Assembly: GCF_003860125.1 (NCBI RefSeq)
Contig: NZ_RQYL01000002.1
Coordinates: forward strand, 95,613 to 159,612
DNA length: 64,000 nucleotides
Origin: Fretibacterium sp. OH1220_COT-178
GTDB lineage: Bacteria > Synergistota > Synergistia > Synergistales > Aminobacteriaceae
Direction: 5' to 3'
Positions 53,730 to 62,304 of this stretch are shown here, one piece after another (the stretch's first letter is position 1; each line of letters begins with the position of its first letter). The notes beneath the pieces were generated by a model, which ran no database searches, was not told where the DNA came from, and was given only the letters and a program-made list of their open reading frames with translations. The position numbers were made by a program, and so were the translations under genes.

Positions 53730-54727
53730 CTTTTCAGGAATCCTCTCAGGGAAACGTAAGCCGACTGAGCCATCAGCGCGTCAACGGACATTCCTTCATA
53801 CAGCATGAAACGCGGCAGGGCCAGAAGCTTCTTATGCTCCCCTGCCGACAAACGGCCCGGCGAGGTCATCACGCATGTCGCGGCGTCAAGAGAACGCAAA
53901 ACGGACTCTGCCTCCTCGGTAAAAAGGCCGTAGGCATAAGCATAATGCACAGGAGTGCATCCGGTATGCCGAGCGATTTTCTCTCCGGCCAAAACGAACT
54001 CCTCACGGATAACCTCCCGGGGAACCGTCTGCAGGTTCAGATGACGATGCCCGTGATTTCCCAACCCGGCCAGGGGATGGAGATGAAGCTCCCGGACGTC
54101 GTTCCAGGTCAGAAAAAGCTCCTTCAGGTTCTCGATCTCATACCCGTTTTCCGCACATATTTCCCCAATATAGGTCTCAGCCCCCAAAGACGATTGCAAG
54201 GCCGCGGCTCGCCCCCTCATGAAAGCGTCGTTCTTCTCGGCCGGGCTTTCAAGAGAAATCGCGTTTCCTCTCCAGAGGATCGACCTCCGCGCGGAAAGCA
54301 GGCCTTCCAGGGCGTACCACCAGGGAATGTGGTCCCCATCAATGAAGGCCGTGCTCAAATAGACCGTGAAGGGCACGTCATGCCTTTCAAAGACCGACAG
54401 CCCCTCGGTCAGATTATCCCGATACCCATCGTCCAGAGTGACGACAAGGGAACGGGAAGGTAAAGCACATTCCTCCACCAAGGCGGAATGGAGCTGCGAC
54501 AGCGACAGAAAGGCGAACCCTCTACGCTTGGCTTCAGAGAAGAAGCGGTCCAAGTACTGCGGGGAGACCTTCATGTCCTCGTTAGGTGAAAGCCGCAGCG
54601 GGTCTCTTTCTCCAATGCGATGGAGCATGAGGCAAAAAACATCGTTCGCCATAAGGCGGTGGACGACCGACATTGCTAGGGGACTGGAGAGCCCCTTCAG
54701 AAACCATCGTCCGAGCGTGCTCTTCAT
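53726..54727 (-). CDS. Polysaccharide deacetylase (NodB family)
   Basis: 333 residues. The metal-binding motif is SLVVTLDDGYRDNLTEGL (TLDDGYRDN), and the histidine motif is NHGHRHLNLQTV. It probably deacetylates an amino sugar in the growing glycan. No signal peptide is evident; the N-terminus has some hydrophobic character (SSPLAMSVVHRLM). It overlaps both neighbours by 4 bases. Confidence 0.88.
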   Translation of the reverse strand: MKSTLGRWFLKGLSSPLAMSVVHRLMANDVFCLMLHRIGERDPLRLSPNEDMKVSPQYLDRFFSEAKRRGFAFLSLSQLHSALVEECALPSRSLVVTLDDGYRDNLTEGLSVFERHDVPFTVYLSTAFIDGDHIPWWYALEGLLSARRSILWRGNAISLESPAEKNDAFMRGRAAALQSSLGAETYIGEICAENGYEIENLKELFLTWNDVRELHLHPLAGLGNHGHRHLNLQTVPREVIREEFVLAGEKIARHTGCTPVHYAYAYGLFTEEAESVLRSLDAATCVMTSPGRLSAGEHKKLLALPRFMLYEGMSVDALMAQSAYVSLRGFLKR

Positions 54728-55419
54728 TTTCGGGCGAAAATCCCAATGGTCATCGTGTAATCCTCGTCATAAAAATCCAACAGACCGGCGTCCGCCACAT
54801 CCTCGACAGAAAGCCCGTCCAAAAACGCCTTGGCCACAAAAACGTTCCCATACCCCTGAACGACGACCTCTCCAAAACTTTCCGCAAACAACCGCTCGGC
54901 GGACCGCGTCGTAAAGCGCCAAAAATCTCCCCAGCGGTCCATGTCGTAACGGCTGATCTGGGATATACCGCTCACCGTCGCCAGCAGAACCCCTCCCGGG
55001 GTCAGAAGTCTACAGGCACCTTGCACCGCCCCTGCCAAATCGTAGATGAAATTGAACGTCTGGGTACAGATGAAACAATCGGCAAGGGCTTCGGGAAGCG
55101 AGTCCGGCCGGGAAAGATCACCCGTTACCGTTGCGGTATCCGACGACGGGTCGACGTGCAGAATATGGGAAACGAAATCGTTGCCAAATTTTCGCGTGTA
55201 GCTGTCCCCTGCAACCTCCAGAACCCTGCCCGTAATGCATGAAGCATGTTCCTCAAGAAACTTTTCGATGTAATAGCGGTCCAGAGGCATCCCCCTGTCG
55301 AATCCGAAGAGACGGCTCACCGGTTCCAGACGTCTGCCCTCAAAAACAACTTGAGGTGGATTGGAAAAACAAGCTCTCAACTTTCTCGCTATCCGGGAAA
55401 CGATTCGCACCGCCCTCAC
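54724..55419 (-). CDS. SAM-dependent methyltransferase (class I fold)
   Basis: 231 residues. TGRVLEVAGDSYTRKFGND is motif I, followed by HILHVDPSSDTATVTGDL and GAVQGACRLLTPGGVLLATV. The fold is clear; the acceptor is unknown. A GTG at 55419 or one at 55410 could be the start. Coupled to the deacetylase by ATGA overlap. Confidence 0.82.
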   Translation of the reverse strand: MRAVRIVSRIARKLRACFSNPPQVVFEGRRLEPVSRLFGFDRGMPLDRYYIEKFLEEHASCITGRVLEVAGDSYTRKFGNDFVSHILHVDPSSDTATVTGDLSRPDSLPEALADCFICTQTFNFIYDLAGAVQGACRLLTPGGVLLATVSGISQISRYDMDRWGDFWRFTTRSAERLFAESFGEVVVQGYGNVFVAKAFLDGLSVEDVADAGLLDFYDEDYTMTIGIFARK

Positions 55420-55452
55420 CCTCTCATCGACGTCACGTTGGGAACGGACCCA

Positions 55453-56241
55453 CTAAAGCCTCTCGTTGACCGCAAAAATATTGACCTGCCAGGGCATGTC
55501 CCCACACTCGAAGGGAGATGAGGCGGAATTCCCCAAGGGAGCGAGCCGATAATGGAAACCAGCCTCGTCCAAGGTCTCTAGAATATGCCCCAGCGTCCCC
55601 GTTCCCCAGGAATGGTACTCGCAAAAAAGACGGCAGACGCGGTTCAATACAGGCTTCAAAGAGGGTAAAACAATCGACTCTGCTCCTTCGATATCCATTT
55701 TCAAGAGATCCACGCGCTTTTCGTCCGCCAGAAGTTCCGCCAGCTCGACGCTGGAGACCCTGCGCATTGCCTCTCCTGTCGCCACACGTCCTCCATCGGC
55801 TCCGTCCGAATCGAAAGCCACGCCATCCGAATGCACCCAAACCGCAGCCTTATGCAGGGCGACTCCCGTCATAAGCCCATTACGAGCGAGGTTCCGATGC
55901 AGATAGCCGAACACGTTTTCATCCGGTTCAAAAGCGGTCATCCTAGCATCCGGATACAGCATCTTGAAGTAGGCGGCGCTTACCCCTACATTAGCCCCGC
56001 AGTCGTAAACGACGGGACAAGAGTGGGCACAACGAAAAAAATAAGAGCTGTTCCTGAATATATCCACGTATTGCCAGAAAAAGCTGGGAGCGTCGGGCAC
56101 ATCAAAGACGAGACCCTTAAACTGTACGTTCGACAGCGGACGGTGACGCTCCCGCCGCGCACATGCAGAATAAAGCCGCAGAAACTCCCTGCCCTCCGCC
56201 GTCGCCAGATACCCCAAACGTCTCCATATTTTTGCAAACAT
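55453..56241 (-). CDS. FkbM-family methyltransferase
   Basis: 262 residues. PVVYDCGANVGVSAAYFK is the SAM motif, AFEPDENVFGYLHRNLA follows, and VDLLKMDIEGAESIVLPSL is the FkbM signature. These O-methylate sugars of surface glycans. AGGTGAG precedes the ATG. No partner is obligatory. Confidence 0.9.
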   Translation of the reverse strand: MFAKIWRRLGYLATAEGREFLRLYSACARRERHRPLSNVQFKGLVFDVPDAPSFFWQYVDIFRNSSYFFRCAHSCPVVYDCGANVGVSAAYFKMLYPDARMTAFEPDENVFGYLHRNLARNGLMTGVALHKAAVWVHSDGVAFDSDGADGGRVATGEAMRRVSSVELAELLADEKRVDLLKMDIEGAESIVLPSLKPVLNRVCRLFCEYHSWGTGTLGHILETLDEAGFHYRLAPLGNSASSPFECGDMPWQVNIFAVNERL

Positions 56242-56504
56242 CGTTCACTCACCTGACATGGCGTTTCAGCACGCAATTTGTCATTTCCTCTTCTCCGCCA
56301 CGACGCGCACCTGTGTCCAGGTCGTCTCCCATCTTGCGTACAGCCGGCAGCACAGATCGAAAAAACGGCGTCCGCCACAAGCCAGCAGACGATAATGGGG
56401 AGGCTACTTGTGACGGTACGGCTTCGACTCCAGAACATGAAAACCGGCTCGGGTAATGCTTCTTCATTCAAGCCCATCCTCTCGAGAGCGCTTCCAAAGA
56501 TAGA
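56242..56504. other. Intergenic region inside the glycan locus
   Basis: About 260 bases with only short frames lacking ribosome sites. No gene assigned. It may be a remnant of a rearranged gene, but nothing recognisable remains. Confidence 0.35.
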
Positions 56505-57452
56505 TCACTTAGCTCCCTCCGCCCCCATCAGAAGACGGCAAAGCTTGCGCAGGGCACGAACCCATAAGGGCGGAGGCAGCATTCTGTTCAGCGCACGTCC
56601 GACCGCTCGCAGGATCTCCCCATCAACCTGAACACGAACCTTTTTCAGCGGTTCATGAGCACCTGCCAGCTCTCCATTGAAAAGGGCTCCTCTCGAATCC
56701 GGGGCACTACAGTGAACTCCCGTTCCGTCAAAACCGATGTTCTCCAGCAGGGATTTCGAGGGATACAGGCCCTTTCGGTCCAGAAGAAAATTCGTCGCGT
56801 ACCAGCGTATCGCCCAGGAGTCGACCTTCCCCAGTGCCTGCTGTTTCAAAAGCCGCGTATAAGGATAATGGCCACCCAGATCAAATTTGAAGGACGAATT
56901 TTCGGAACGGATGCGCGCCAGCAACCGCGAGCCGTCCGGCTCAAAATCCCGCCAGGCCCGGCTCCAAGTCCCCCATCCCCAACACCCCAGGGAGGGCAGA
57001 AAATAGCTCTGCGGCAAAGAGGGAAGGCCCAGCGGATAGATATGCCCCTGAATCGTGGCAACATCCGCATCGTCCCGGTAAAGGTCCAACCCCTCATTCA
57101 TGTGATCGAGGAAGTGCGGGACCGTCACCATATCGTCCTCCAGCACGATGACCTCACCGTACTCCTCCACGACCTGAGTGACCCCGGAAATTACCGAGGC
57201 GGCAAGCCCTTGATTTTCAAACCTTTTAATCACCTCGATGGAGGCAAAGCCCTCTATGGAATCGACGTACCGCCGAACCGCCTCCACCGCGGGCCGAGCC
57301 AGGTCATTCTTGGCCCCATCGGAGAAGACAAACAAACGGCTTTGTGGCGCCAGGCGATTCGCGAGCAAGGCCTCGACCGTTTTGCGCGTGTGCTCGGGAC
57401 GGTTGTAGACAAAGAGGACTACCGGCGCAAGAGAGTCCTTCAGCTTGACCAT
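56505..57452 (-). CDS. Glycosyltransferase (GT-A, GT2-like)
   Basis: 315 residues. PVVLFVYNRPEHTRKTVEAL at the N-terminus, VIVLEDDMVTVPHFLDHMNE (the DXD-type motif) and PSLGCWGWGTWSRAWRDF. The ATG at 57452 lies right behind GGGAG, closer than normal, so a start further downstream is possible. A strong promoter lies just upstream (57486-57514), so it can be transcribed separately from the genes before it. Confidence 0.85.
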   Translation of the reverse strand: MVKLKDSLAPVVLFVYNRPEHTRKTVEALLANRLAPQSRLFVFSDGAKNDLARPAVEAVRRYVDSIEGFASIEVIKRFENQGLAASVISGVTQVVEEYGEVIVLEDDMVTVPHFLDHMNEGLDLYRDDADVATIQGHIYPLGLPSLPQSYFLPSLGCWGWGTWSRAWRDFEPDGSRLLARIRSENSSFKFDLGGHYPYTRLLKQQALGKVDSWAIRWYATNFLLDRKGLYPSKSLLENIGFDGTGVHCSAPDSRGALFNGELAGAHEPLKKVRVQVDGEILRAVGRALNRMLPPPLWVRALRKLCRLLMGAEGAK

Positions 57453-57485
57453 CTCCCAATATAGAGAGTTAACGGCAAATTCCCG

Positions 57486-57514
57486 ACTAAATACCCAAAC
57501 AACCACTATGTCAA
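57486..57514 (-). promoter_or_regulatory. Internal promoter in the glycan locus
   Basis: Minus strand: perfect -35 TTGACA (57509-57514), 17-base spacer, -10 TTTAGT (57486-57491). Lies between the second FkbM gene (57551 stop) and the glycosyltransferase. Confidence 0.6.
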
Positions 57515-57550
57515 GAAACCTAGCTCATTAAGACAAAACTTTCCTTTGAG

Positions 57551-58324
57551 CTATTTAATGCCTGGCAAAGACATCGAGACAGCAACATAGTTAGAGTACT
57601 GAAAATTATCCATGACTGGATAATAGCATCTTCGACAAAGTCCCTTCGGCATGAGCTTACAAACTATGAAGCCTCTGGATTCAAACAGTCTATAAAGAGA
57701 CCGCAAAGAGGTCATCGAATCGATACCGGCCCCCCCATATTCGAACTGAATCAGATCGATGAAATCTGGGCGCAGAAAACCTCCCAGCCCCTCCAAGACC
57801 TTCAATTCATGCCCTTCAACGTCCACTTTCAGCAAATGGATATGTTTGATCCCATGAGACTTGATGTAACTCTCAAGCGTGATTGTTTTTACCTCCAAAA
57901 AAGAATTCGCATCAACCCCACACGAGGCAGGATCTCTTCGATAAAAAGAGGCCAAAGTATTCTGCGGGTCCGCAAACCAAAGTGACCGAGTTTCCTCCTC
58001 ATCGGAAACAGCAGCTTCATTGATGTGCACCGTTTTGTTGTCGATAAAGACATCACGCAACTCAGCAGCGCAACTTGGCAACGGCTCAAAAAGATGTCCT
58101 TCTGCATCGGGAAACTGCTTCAAAAGCATTTGGGAGTATTTCCCCATATTAGCGCCAACATCAAAAAAAATAAAAGGTTCCTTTTGTTCCTCAAACGGTA
58201 AATGCGACAGAAAATACCCTTCTCCGTTACTCTCAAAATTACAGTCGTTAAGGTTTTCGGCCCATGCATACAAGCGCCAAGCCACTTTTTTTAAAAAAGA
58301 ACGCAGGGGAAATTTTCCAAGCAT
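57551..58324 (-). CDS. FkbM-family methyltransferase, AT-rich
   Basis: 257 residues. FIFFDVGANMGKYSQMLLK is the SAM motif, GHLFEPLPSCAAEL and HLLKVDVEGHELKVLEGLGG the FkbM signature. Codon use and base composition are more AT-rich than the wzt and wzm genes alongside, pointing to recent acquisition. The ribosome site is weak. Probably methylates a sugar, perhaps to cap the chain. Confidence 0.88.
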   Translation of the reverse strand: MLGKFPLRSFLKKVAWRLYAWAENLNDCNFESNGEGYFLSHLPFEEQKEPFIFFDVGANMGKYSQMLLKQFPDAEGHLFEPLPSCAAELRDVFIDNKTVHINEAAVSDEEETRSLWFADPQNTLASFYRRDPASCGVDANSFLEVKTITLESYIKSHGIKHIHLLKVDVEGHELKVLEGLGGFLRPDFIDLIQFEYGGAGIDSMTSLRSLYRLFESRGFIVCKLMPKGLCRRCYYPVMDNFQYSNYVAVSMSLPGIK

Positions 58325-58343
58325 ATATTTTCAGCCCTTTTAC

Positions 58344-59675
58344 TTATAATTTATTTTCAACAAATTGATCTCTTGTCGTTTTTAAGGACCACCAATCCTC
58401 AAAAACAAAAGCGCCTAGTCTCTTCTCCGGGGCATAGGGCGACATACAAAACCGACCAGAAATTTCAAAAGCAAACGCTGGAGCCCGTGAGGGTTCCACA
58501 AGCATTTCTCTTTGAAACAAATAAGCGCGGAGCCTTACTTGGTAAACTCCATTATTCAGCATTGATGTCGGCAACCGTACACTTACTTGACAAAGACCTT
58601 CCAAAACAGGCAATTCGCCTTCGGTTCCCATTTGATCCGTCTGATAACTGTACCAAAGCAGAGTTCCGTTTTCGTCATAAAGGGCGTAGCCGACCTCCAA
58701 CGCCGGATCCGGTATTTCCGCCACTCCCTCGATCTCCACCCAGACCTTGTCCTTGCGTTCGACGGCTCCCGAAACCGCCTTTCCGTCCTCCCCATAGAGC
58801 CCGAAGCGCAGCGGCTTGAACCAGGGGTTCTCGAAAAGGTCGCCCGGGTTCCTCCACTCGGCGACCTCAGTGGCTTCCCTGGAGACGTTCAGGTATTCCC
58901 GCACCCCCGCGGAGACATCCGGCGTGTCGAGCGCCACCCGGCCCCGGTCCAGACACACCACCCGGTTGCAGAGCTGGGAGACGGCACTCATGTTGTGGCT
59001 CACGAACAGGATCGTTCGGCCCTGCTTGTGGCTCACCTCGTCCATCTTGCCCATGCACTTCTTCTGAAACTCCGCGTCCCCCACCGCGAGGACCTCGTCG
59101 ATCATCAGGATCTCCGTGTCCAGGTGAGCGGCCACGGCGAAGGCCAGGCGCACGTACATCCCGCTGGAGTAGCGCTTGACGGGCGTGTCCAGAAACTTCT
59201 CCACCCCCGCGAAGTCCACGATGGCGTCGAAATTCCTTCGGATCTCCGCCTTGCTCATCCCGAGGATGGCGCCGTTCAGATAGATGTTCTCGCGACCGGT
59301 CAGCTCGGGATGAAAGCCCGTCCCCACCTCCAGCAGGCTCGCGACGCGCCCTTTCAGGGACACGCGTCCGGTCGTGGGCTCCGTGATGCGGCTCAGGATC
59401 TTGAGCAACGTCGACTTTCCCGCCCCGTTGCGCCCGATGATCCCGACGCGCTCCCCCTCCTTCACGTCGAAGGAGAGGTCCGACAAGGCCCAGAACTCCT
59501 CCAGGGCGGGGTTCCCCCCTCCTGTTCCCCCGGAAAAAGGATGGCGAATGCGCCGTCCCAGCCCCTTGACCCGATCGACCAGGACATCGCGCAGCGCGAT
59601 ATAACGCTGGGGCGACCTATGCGCCAGCAGATACTTCTTTCCCAATCCCTCGATCTTGATGACCGTGTTCGACAT
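58344..59675 (-). CDS. wzt: Polysaccharide ABC exporter ATPase with C-terminal glycan-binding domain
   Basis: 443 residues. Walker A IIGRNGAGKSTLLKILSRI near residue 70, signature KRYSSGMYVRLAFAVAAHL, Walker B EILMIDEVLAVGDAEFQKKC. The C-terminal ~190 residues form a beta-rich Wzt-type domain (VWVEIEGVAEIPDPALEVGY, VRLPTSMLNNGVYQVRLRAY), which in O9a-type systems reads the modified chain end. It exports finished glycan with the permease alongside. ATG at 59675 chosen; an in-phase TTG at 59681 is better spaced from GAGGGG. Confidence 0.92.
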   Translation of the reverse strand: MSNTVIKIEGLGKKYLLAHRSPQRYIALRDVLVDRVKGLGRRIRHPFSGGTGGGNPALEEFWALSDLSFDVKEGERVGIIGRNGAGKSTLLKILSRITEPTTGRVSLKGRVASLLEVGTGFHPELTGRENIYLNGAILGMSKAEIRRNFDAIVDFAGVEKFLDTPVKRYSSGMYVRLAFAVAAHLDTEILMIDEVLAVGDAEFQKKCMGKMDEVSHKQGRTILFVSHNMSAVSQLCNRVVCLDRGRVALDTPDVSAGVREYLNVSREATEVAEWRNPGDLFENPWFKPLRFGLYGEDGKAVSGAVERKDKVWVEIEGVAEIPDPALEVGYALYDENGTLLWYSYQTDQMGTEGELPVLEGLCQVSVRLPTSMLNNGVYQVRLRAYLFQREMLVEPSRAPAFAFEISGRFCMSPYAPEKRLGAFVFEDWWSLKTTRDQFVENKL

Positions 59676-59695
59676 AGGCAATCGTTCCCCTCACC

Positions 59696-60535
59696 TCAGA
59701 TAAAATCCGCGAAGAAACGCTCGGTGCGGCGGAAGAACCAGACCCCGCTGACGAACGCGGCGACGGAGACCACCGTCGAGATCAGGAAACCCGGCAGGTA
59801 GATCGAGCCCGCCGTCCCCTGGACGCACCACCGAAATCCATCGATCACGCCGACCGTCGGATTGAGGCTGTAGAGCAACCGCCAGCGGTCCGGCACCACG
59901 GAGCTGGAGAAACCGACGGGCGAAACGTAAAGGCCGAACTGCACCAGAAACGGGACGATATAGCGGAAGTCCCGGTACTTGACGTTAAGGGCGGAAAGCC
60001 AGAACCCCGCCCCCAGGGCGGCCAGAGTGGCCAGCAGAAAGAAAAACGGCATGAAAAGGATCGAAAAGGAGGGGGCGAATCCGTACCACAGCATCAGGAG
60101 CCCCAAGAGCGCCAGAGAGATCAGGAAATCCACGGCGCTGACGATGACCGAGCTGGTCGGCACGATCAGGCGCGGAAAGTACACCTTGCTGATCAGGCGC
60201 GACTCCGCGATAAGGGAGTTCGAGCTCTCCTGCATGGCGTTGGCGAAGTACTGCCACGGCAGCATCGCGGAGAACACCAAAATGGGATAGGGCACACCCT
60301 CGCTGGGCAGCTTGGCCAGCCGGCCGAACACGAGGGTGAACACCACCATGGTCAGAAAGGGGCGGATCACGCTCCAGGCGATGCCGATGATGGTCTGTTT
60401 GTAGCGCACCAGGATGTCGCGCCAGGCCAGAAAGTAAAACAACTCCCGATAGCGCAGGAGCTCACGGAAGAAGGCCCCCGTCGTCCGGTTCGGCTCGATG
60501 ATCAGATCGAAGCCGTCCATGGATTTGTCCGCCAT
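59696..60535 (-). CDS. wzm: Polysaccharide ABC exporter permease
   Basis: 279 residues with six hydrophobic segments. The ABC-2 motif is RYKQTIIGIAWSVIRPFLTMVVF near residue 45; VPYPILVFSAMLPWQYFANAM and the C-terminal LNPTVGVIDGFRWCVQG are typical of Wzm. The ATG abuts the regulator stop with no gap. It forms the export channel with the wzt ATPase. Confidence 0.92.
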   Translation of the reverse strand: MADKSMDGFDLIIEPNRTTGAFFRELLRYRELFYFLAWRDILVRYKQTIIGIAWSVIRPFLTMVVFTLVFGRLAKLPSEGVPYPILVFSAMLPWQYFANAMQESSNSLIAESRLISKVYFPRLIVPTSSVIVSAVDFLISLALLGLLMLWYGFAPSFSILFMPFFFLLATLAALGAGFWLSALNVKYRDFRYIVPFLVQFGLYVSPVGFSSSVVPDRWRLLYSLNPTVGVIDGFRWCVQGTAGSIYLPGFLISTVVSVAAFVSGVWFFRRTERFFADFI

Positions 60536-61111
60536 TTAACCTGCATCCCTCACTTGTTCTCGCAGCATTTCGTCCCGTTCGCCCCAGACGAACAGGGACT
60601 CCTCGGGACACAAGGTCCCCCGAAGCGTTTCGTATTCCTCCGGGGTCAACACGAGCGCACGGATCTTTCGGGCAATCATCCCCTCCACGATCTCGATCAA
60701 TCCGCCCAGATACTGGCGATCGACCTCACCGACCAGAACCAGGTCGATGATCCCGCTGTCGATCCCATGCGCGTAGTCCCCCGTGATCAGCGCAAGTCGG
60801 ACACTCCCCAGACGTTCGACGATCCCCTCCACCACTTGGTCGATCCCCAGCACCTTGCGCACGATGCGCTGCAGCTCCGGAAAGAGAGGGTGCGTCTTGC
60901 AGGCCCGAAAGGTGCGTTTTCTCCCCTGCTCGGGGACCTCCTCGAGAAATCCCGCGGAGCACAGACGATTCAGCTCCACGCGCACGGCATTGGTGGACTC
61001 CCCGAACTCCTCGGCCAGTCCCCGAAGGTAGGCCGTGACGTCGGGATTCAAGAAAAATTTCAAAAGCAATTTGATGCGGGTCTTGGAGGATATCAACGAT
61101 TCTATCATCAT
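60536..61111 (-). CDS. Winged-helix regulator with nucleotidyltransferase-like domain
   Basis: About 191 residues. Residues 1-80 are a winged helix-turn-helix (TRIKLLLKFFLNPDVTAYLRGL, FGESTNAVRVELNRLCSAGFL). The C-terminal half (SVRLALITGDYAHGIDSGIIDLVLVG) resembles an inactive nucleotidyltransferase domain, as in some ArsR-like regulators of surface-polysaccharide loci. Its promoter and operator lie over the start (61109-61147), so the ATG at 61111 sits at the transcript start and would be leaderless. In-phase frame to 61168 lies upstream of that start point, so is not used. wzm follows with no gap. Confidence 0.8.
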   Translation of the reverse strand: MMIESLISSKTRIKLLLKFFLNPDVTAYLRGLAEEFGESTNAVRVELNRLCSAGFLEEVPEQGRKRTFRACKTHPLFPELQRIVRKVLGIDQVVEGIVERLGSVRLALITGDYAHGIDSGIIDLVLVGEVDRQYLGGLIEIVEGMIARKIRALVLTPEEYETLRGTLCPEESLFVWGERDEMLREQVRDAG

Positions 61112-61133
61112 ACGAGTAATTTTATTACTCGTA
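61111..61133. promoter_or_regulatory. 10-bp inverted repeat, probable operator of the glycan locus
   Basis: TACGAGTAAT, TTT, ATTACTCGTA: a perfect inverted repeat with a 3-base spacer. It covers the -10 (61119-61124) and the start codon of the wHTH regulator, so bound protein would block transcription. Autoregulation by the wHTH protein is the simplest reading. Confidence 0.75.
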
Positions 61134-61147
61134 AATGATCTTGTCAA
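61119..61147 (-). promoter_or_regulatory. Promoter of the glycan-locus regulator
   Basis: Minus strand: perfect -35 TTGACA (61142-61147), 17-base spacer, -10 TAAAAT (61119-61124). The expected start point is about 61112, the first base of the ATG at 61111 or one before it, so a leaderless message is likely. Confidence 0.75.
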
Positions 61148-61187
61148 AGGCTTCGACAAAATATCCATCGGCCAAAACGAGGTAGGT

Positions 61188-61193
61188 TATAAT
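61188..61193 (+). promoter_or_regulatory. Candidate -10 box for yeiH
   Basis: TATAAT in GTAGGTTATAATGGG, 47 bases before the TTG start of the permease gene. The -35 region is weak. Confidence 0.4.
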
Positions 61194-61240
61194 GGGATTC
61201 AAGCTCAATCCGCCGCATAGCGCGAAAGGAGAAACCCACT

Positions 61241-62227
61241 TTGAACAAATGGAAAAACTTCGTTCCCGGCCTGTTCCTCTCCATCGCCATCGCCGCACTC
61301 GCATGGTTTTGCGGCCGCAGGCTGCCCGTCGTCGGCGCCCCGGTTTTCGGCATCCTCTTCGGGATGCTGGTCGCCCTGTGCGGCAGCTTTCCCGTCCTGA
61401 AAGAGGGGACGCGCTTCGCCTCCAAAAGGCTGCTTCAGCTCTCCGTCATCCTGCTGGGCTTCGAGATGAACATGAGGAACGTCCTGGCGGTCGGGAGCGA
61501 GTCGCTGATGGTCATGGCCTTTACCCTGACGGCGGCGTTCCTCTCCGCCTGGGCCATGCAGAGGGTCCTTCGGCTCGATTCCGTCACCGCCACCCTGATC
61601 GGTGTAGGCACCGCGATCTGCGGCGGCTCGGCGATAGCGGCCACGGCCCCCGTGATCGACGCGAAGGACAAGGACATCGCCCACTCCATATCCACCATCT
61701 TCCTCTTCAACATCGTGGCGGTCTTCGCCTTTCCCGCGTTCGGACACCTCCTGCAGATGAGCGACCAGGGCTTCGGCATTTGGGCCGGAACGGCGGTCAA
61801 CGACACCTCCTCCGTTCTCGCGGCGGGGTACGCCTACAGCGATGCGGCCGGGAAACTCGCGACGATCGTCAAGCTGACGCGCACCCTCATGATCATCCCC
61901 ATCACCTTCGGACTCTCCCTCTACGTCGCCCGCACCCGGAAGGGCACCGCGAACTTCAGCCTCGCCAAGGCCTTCCCCTGGTTCGTCCTGGGATTCGTGG
62001 CGGCCTCGCTTCTCCACACGGCGGGGATCGTGAGTCCCGACATCTCCCGTGCCCTGACGCTCTCCGGAAAGTTCCTCATCGTCGCCGCCATGGCCGCCAT
62101 CGGGCTCAACACCCATCTGGGCAAGCTCCTGGCCAACGGACTGAAACCCATCCTCATGGGCCTGGTCTGCTGGATCAGCCTGGCCGCGACCTCCCTGATC
62201 GTCCAGCACTTTCTGAGATTGCTATAG
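61241..62227 (+). CDS. YeiH-family putative sulfate exporter
   Basis: 328 residues with about nine to ten membrane segments. The family motif is LIGVGTAICGGSAIAATAPV near residue 130. FGIWAGTAVNDTSSVLAAGY near residue 190 follows. Members are annotated as putative sulfate or sulfonate exporters; the cargo is uncertain. It starts with TTG, AAAGGAG lying 9 bases upstream. It diverges from the glycan-locus regulator and is convergent with metK, sharing a terminator. Confidence 0.88.
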   Translation: MNKWKNFVPGLFLSIAIAALAWFCGRRLPVVGAPVFGILFGMLVALCGSFPVLKEGTRFASKRLLQLSVILLGFEMNMRNVLAVGSESLMVMAFTLTAAFLSAWAMQRVLRLDSVTATLIGVGTAICGGSAIAATAPVIDAKDKDIAHSISTIFLFNIVAVFAFPAFGHLLQMSDQGFGIWAGTAVNDTSSVLAAGYAYSDAAGKLATIVKLTRTLMIIPITFGLSLYVARTRKGTANFSLAKAFPWFVLGFVAASLLHTAGIVSPDISRALTLSGKFLIVAAMAAIGLNTHLGKLLANGLKPILMGLVCWISLAATSLIVQHFLRLL

Positions 62228-62242
62228 AAAATCCCAGCGACA

Positions 62243-62278
62243 AAAGTCCCCCGGAAGGAGCTCCTTCCGGGGGACTTT
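62243..62278. terminator. Bidirectional palindromic terminator between yeiH and metK
   Basis: A 36-bp perfect palindrome: AAAGTCCCCCGGAAGGAG followed by its complement, with no loop bases beyond the central GAGCTC. It can end both convergent genes. A T-run (TTTTTT) follows on the plus strand after about 15 bases; on the minus strand only weak Ts follow. Confidence 0.8.
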
Positions 62279-62304
62279 CGCCGCCTTAAAAATTTTTTCT
62301 GCGT

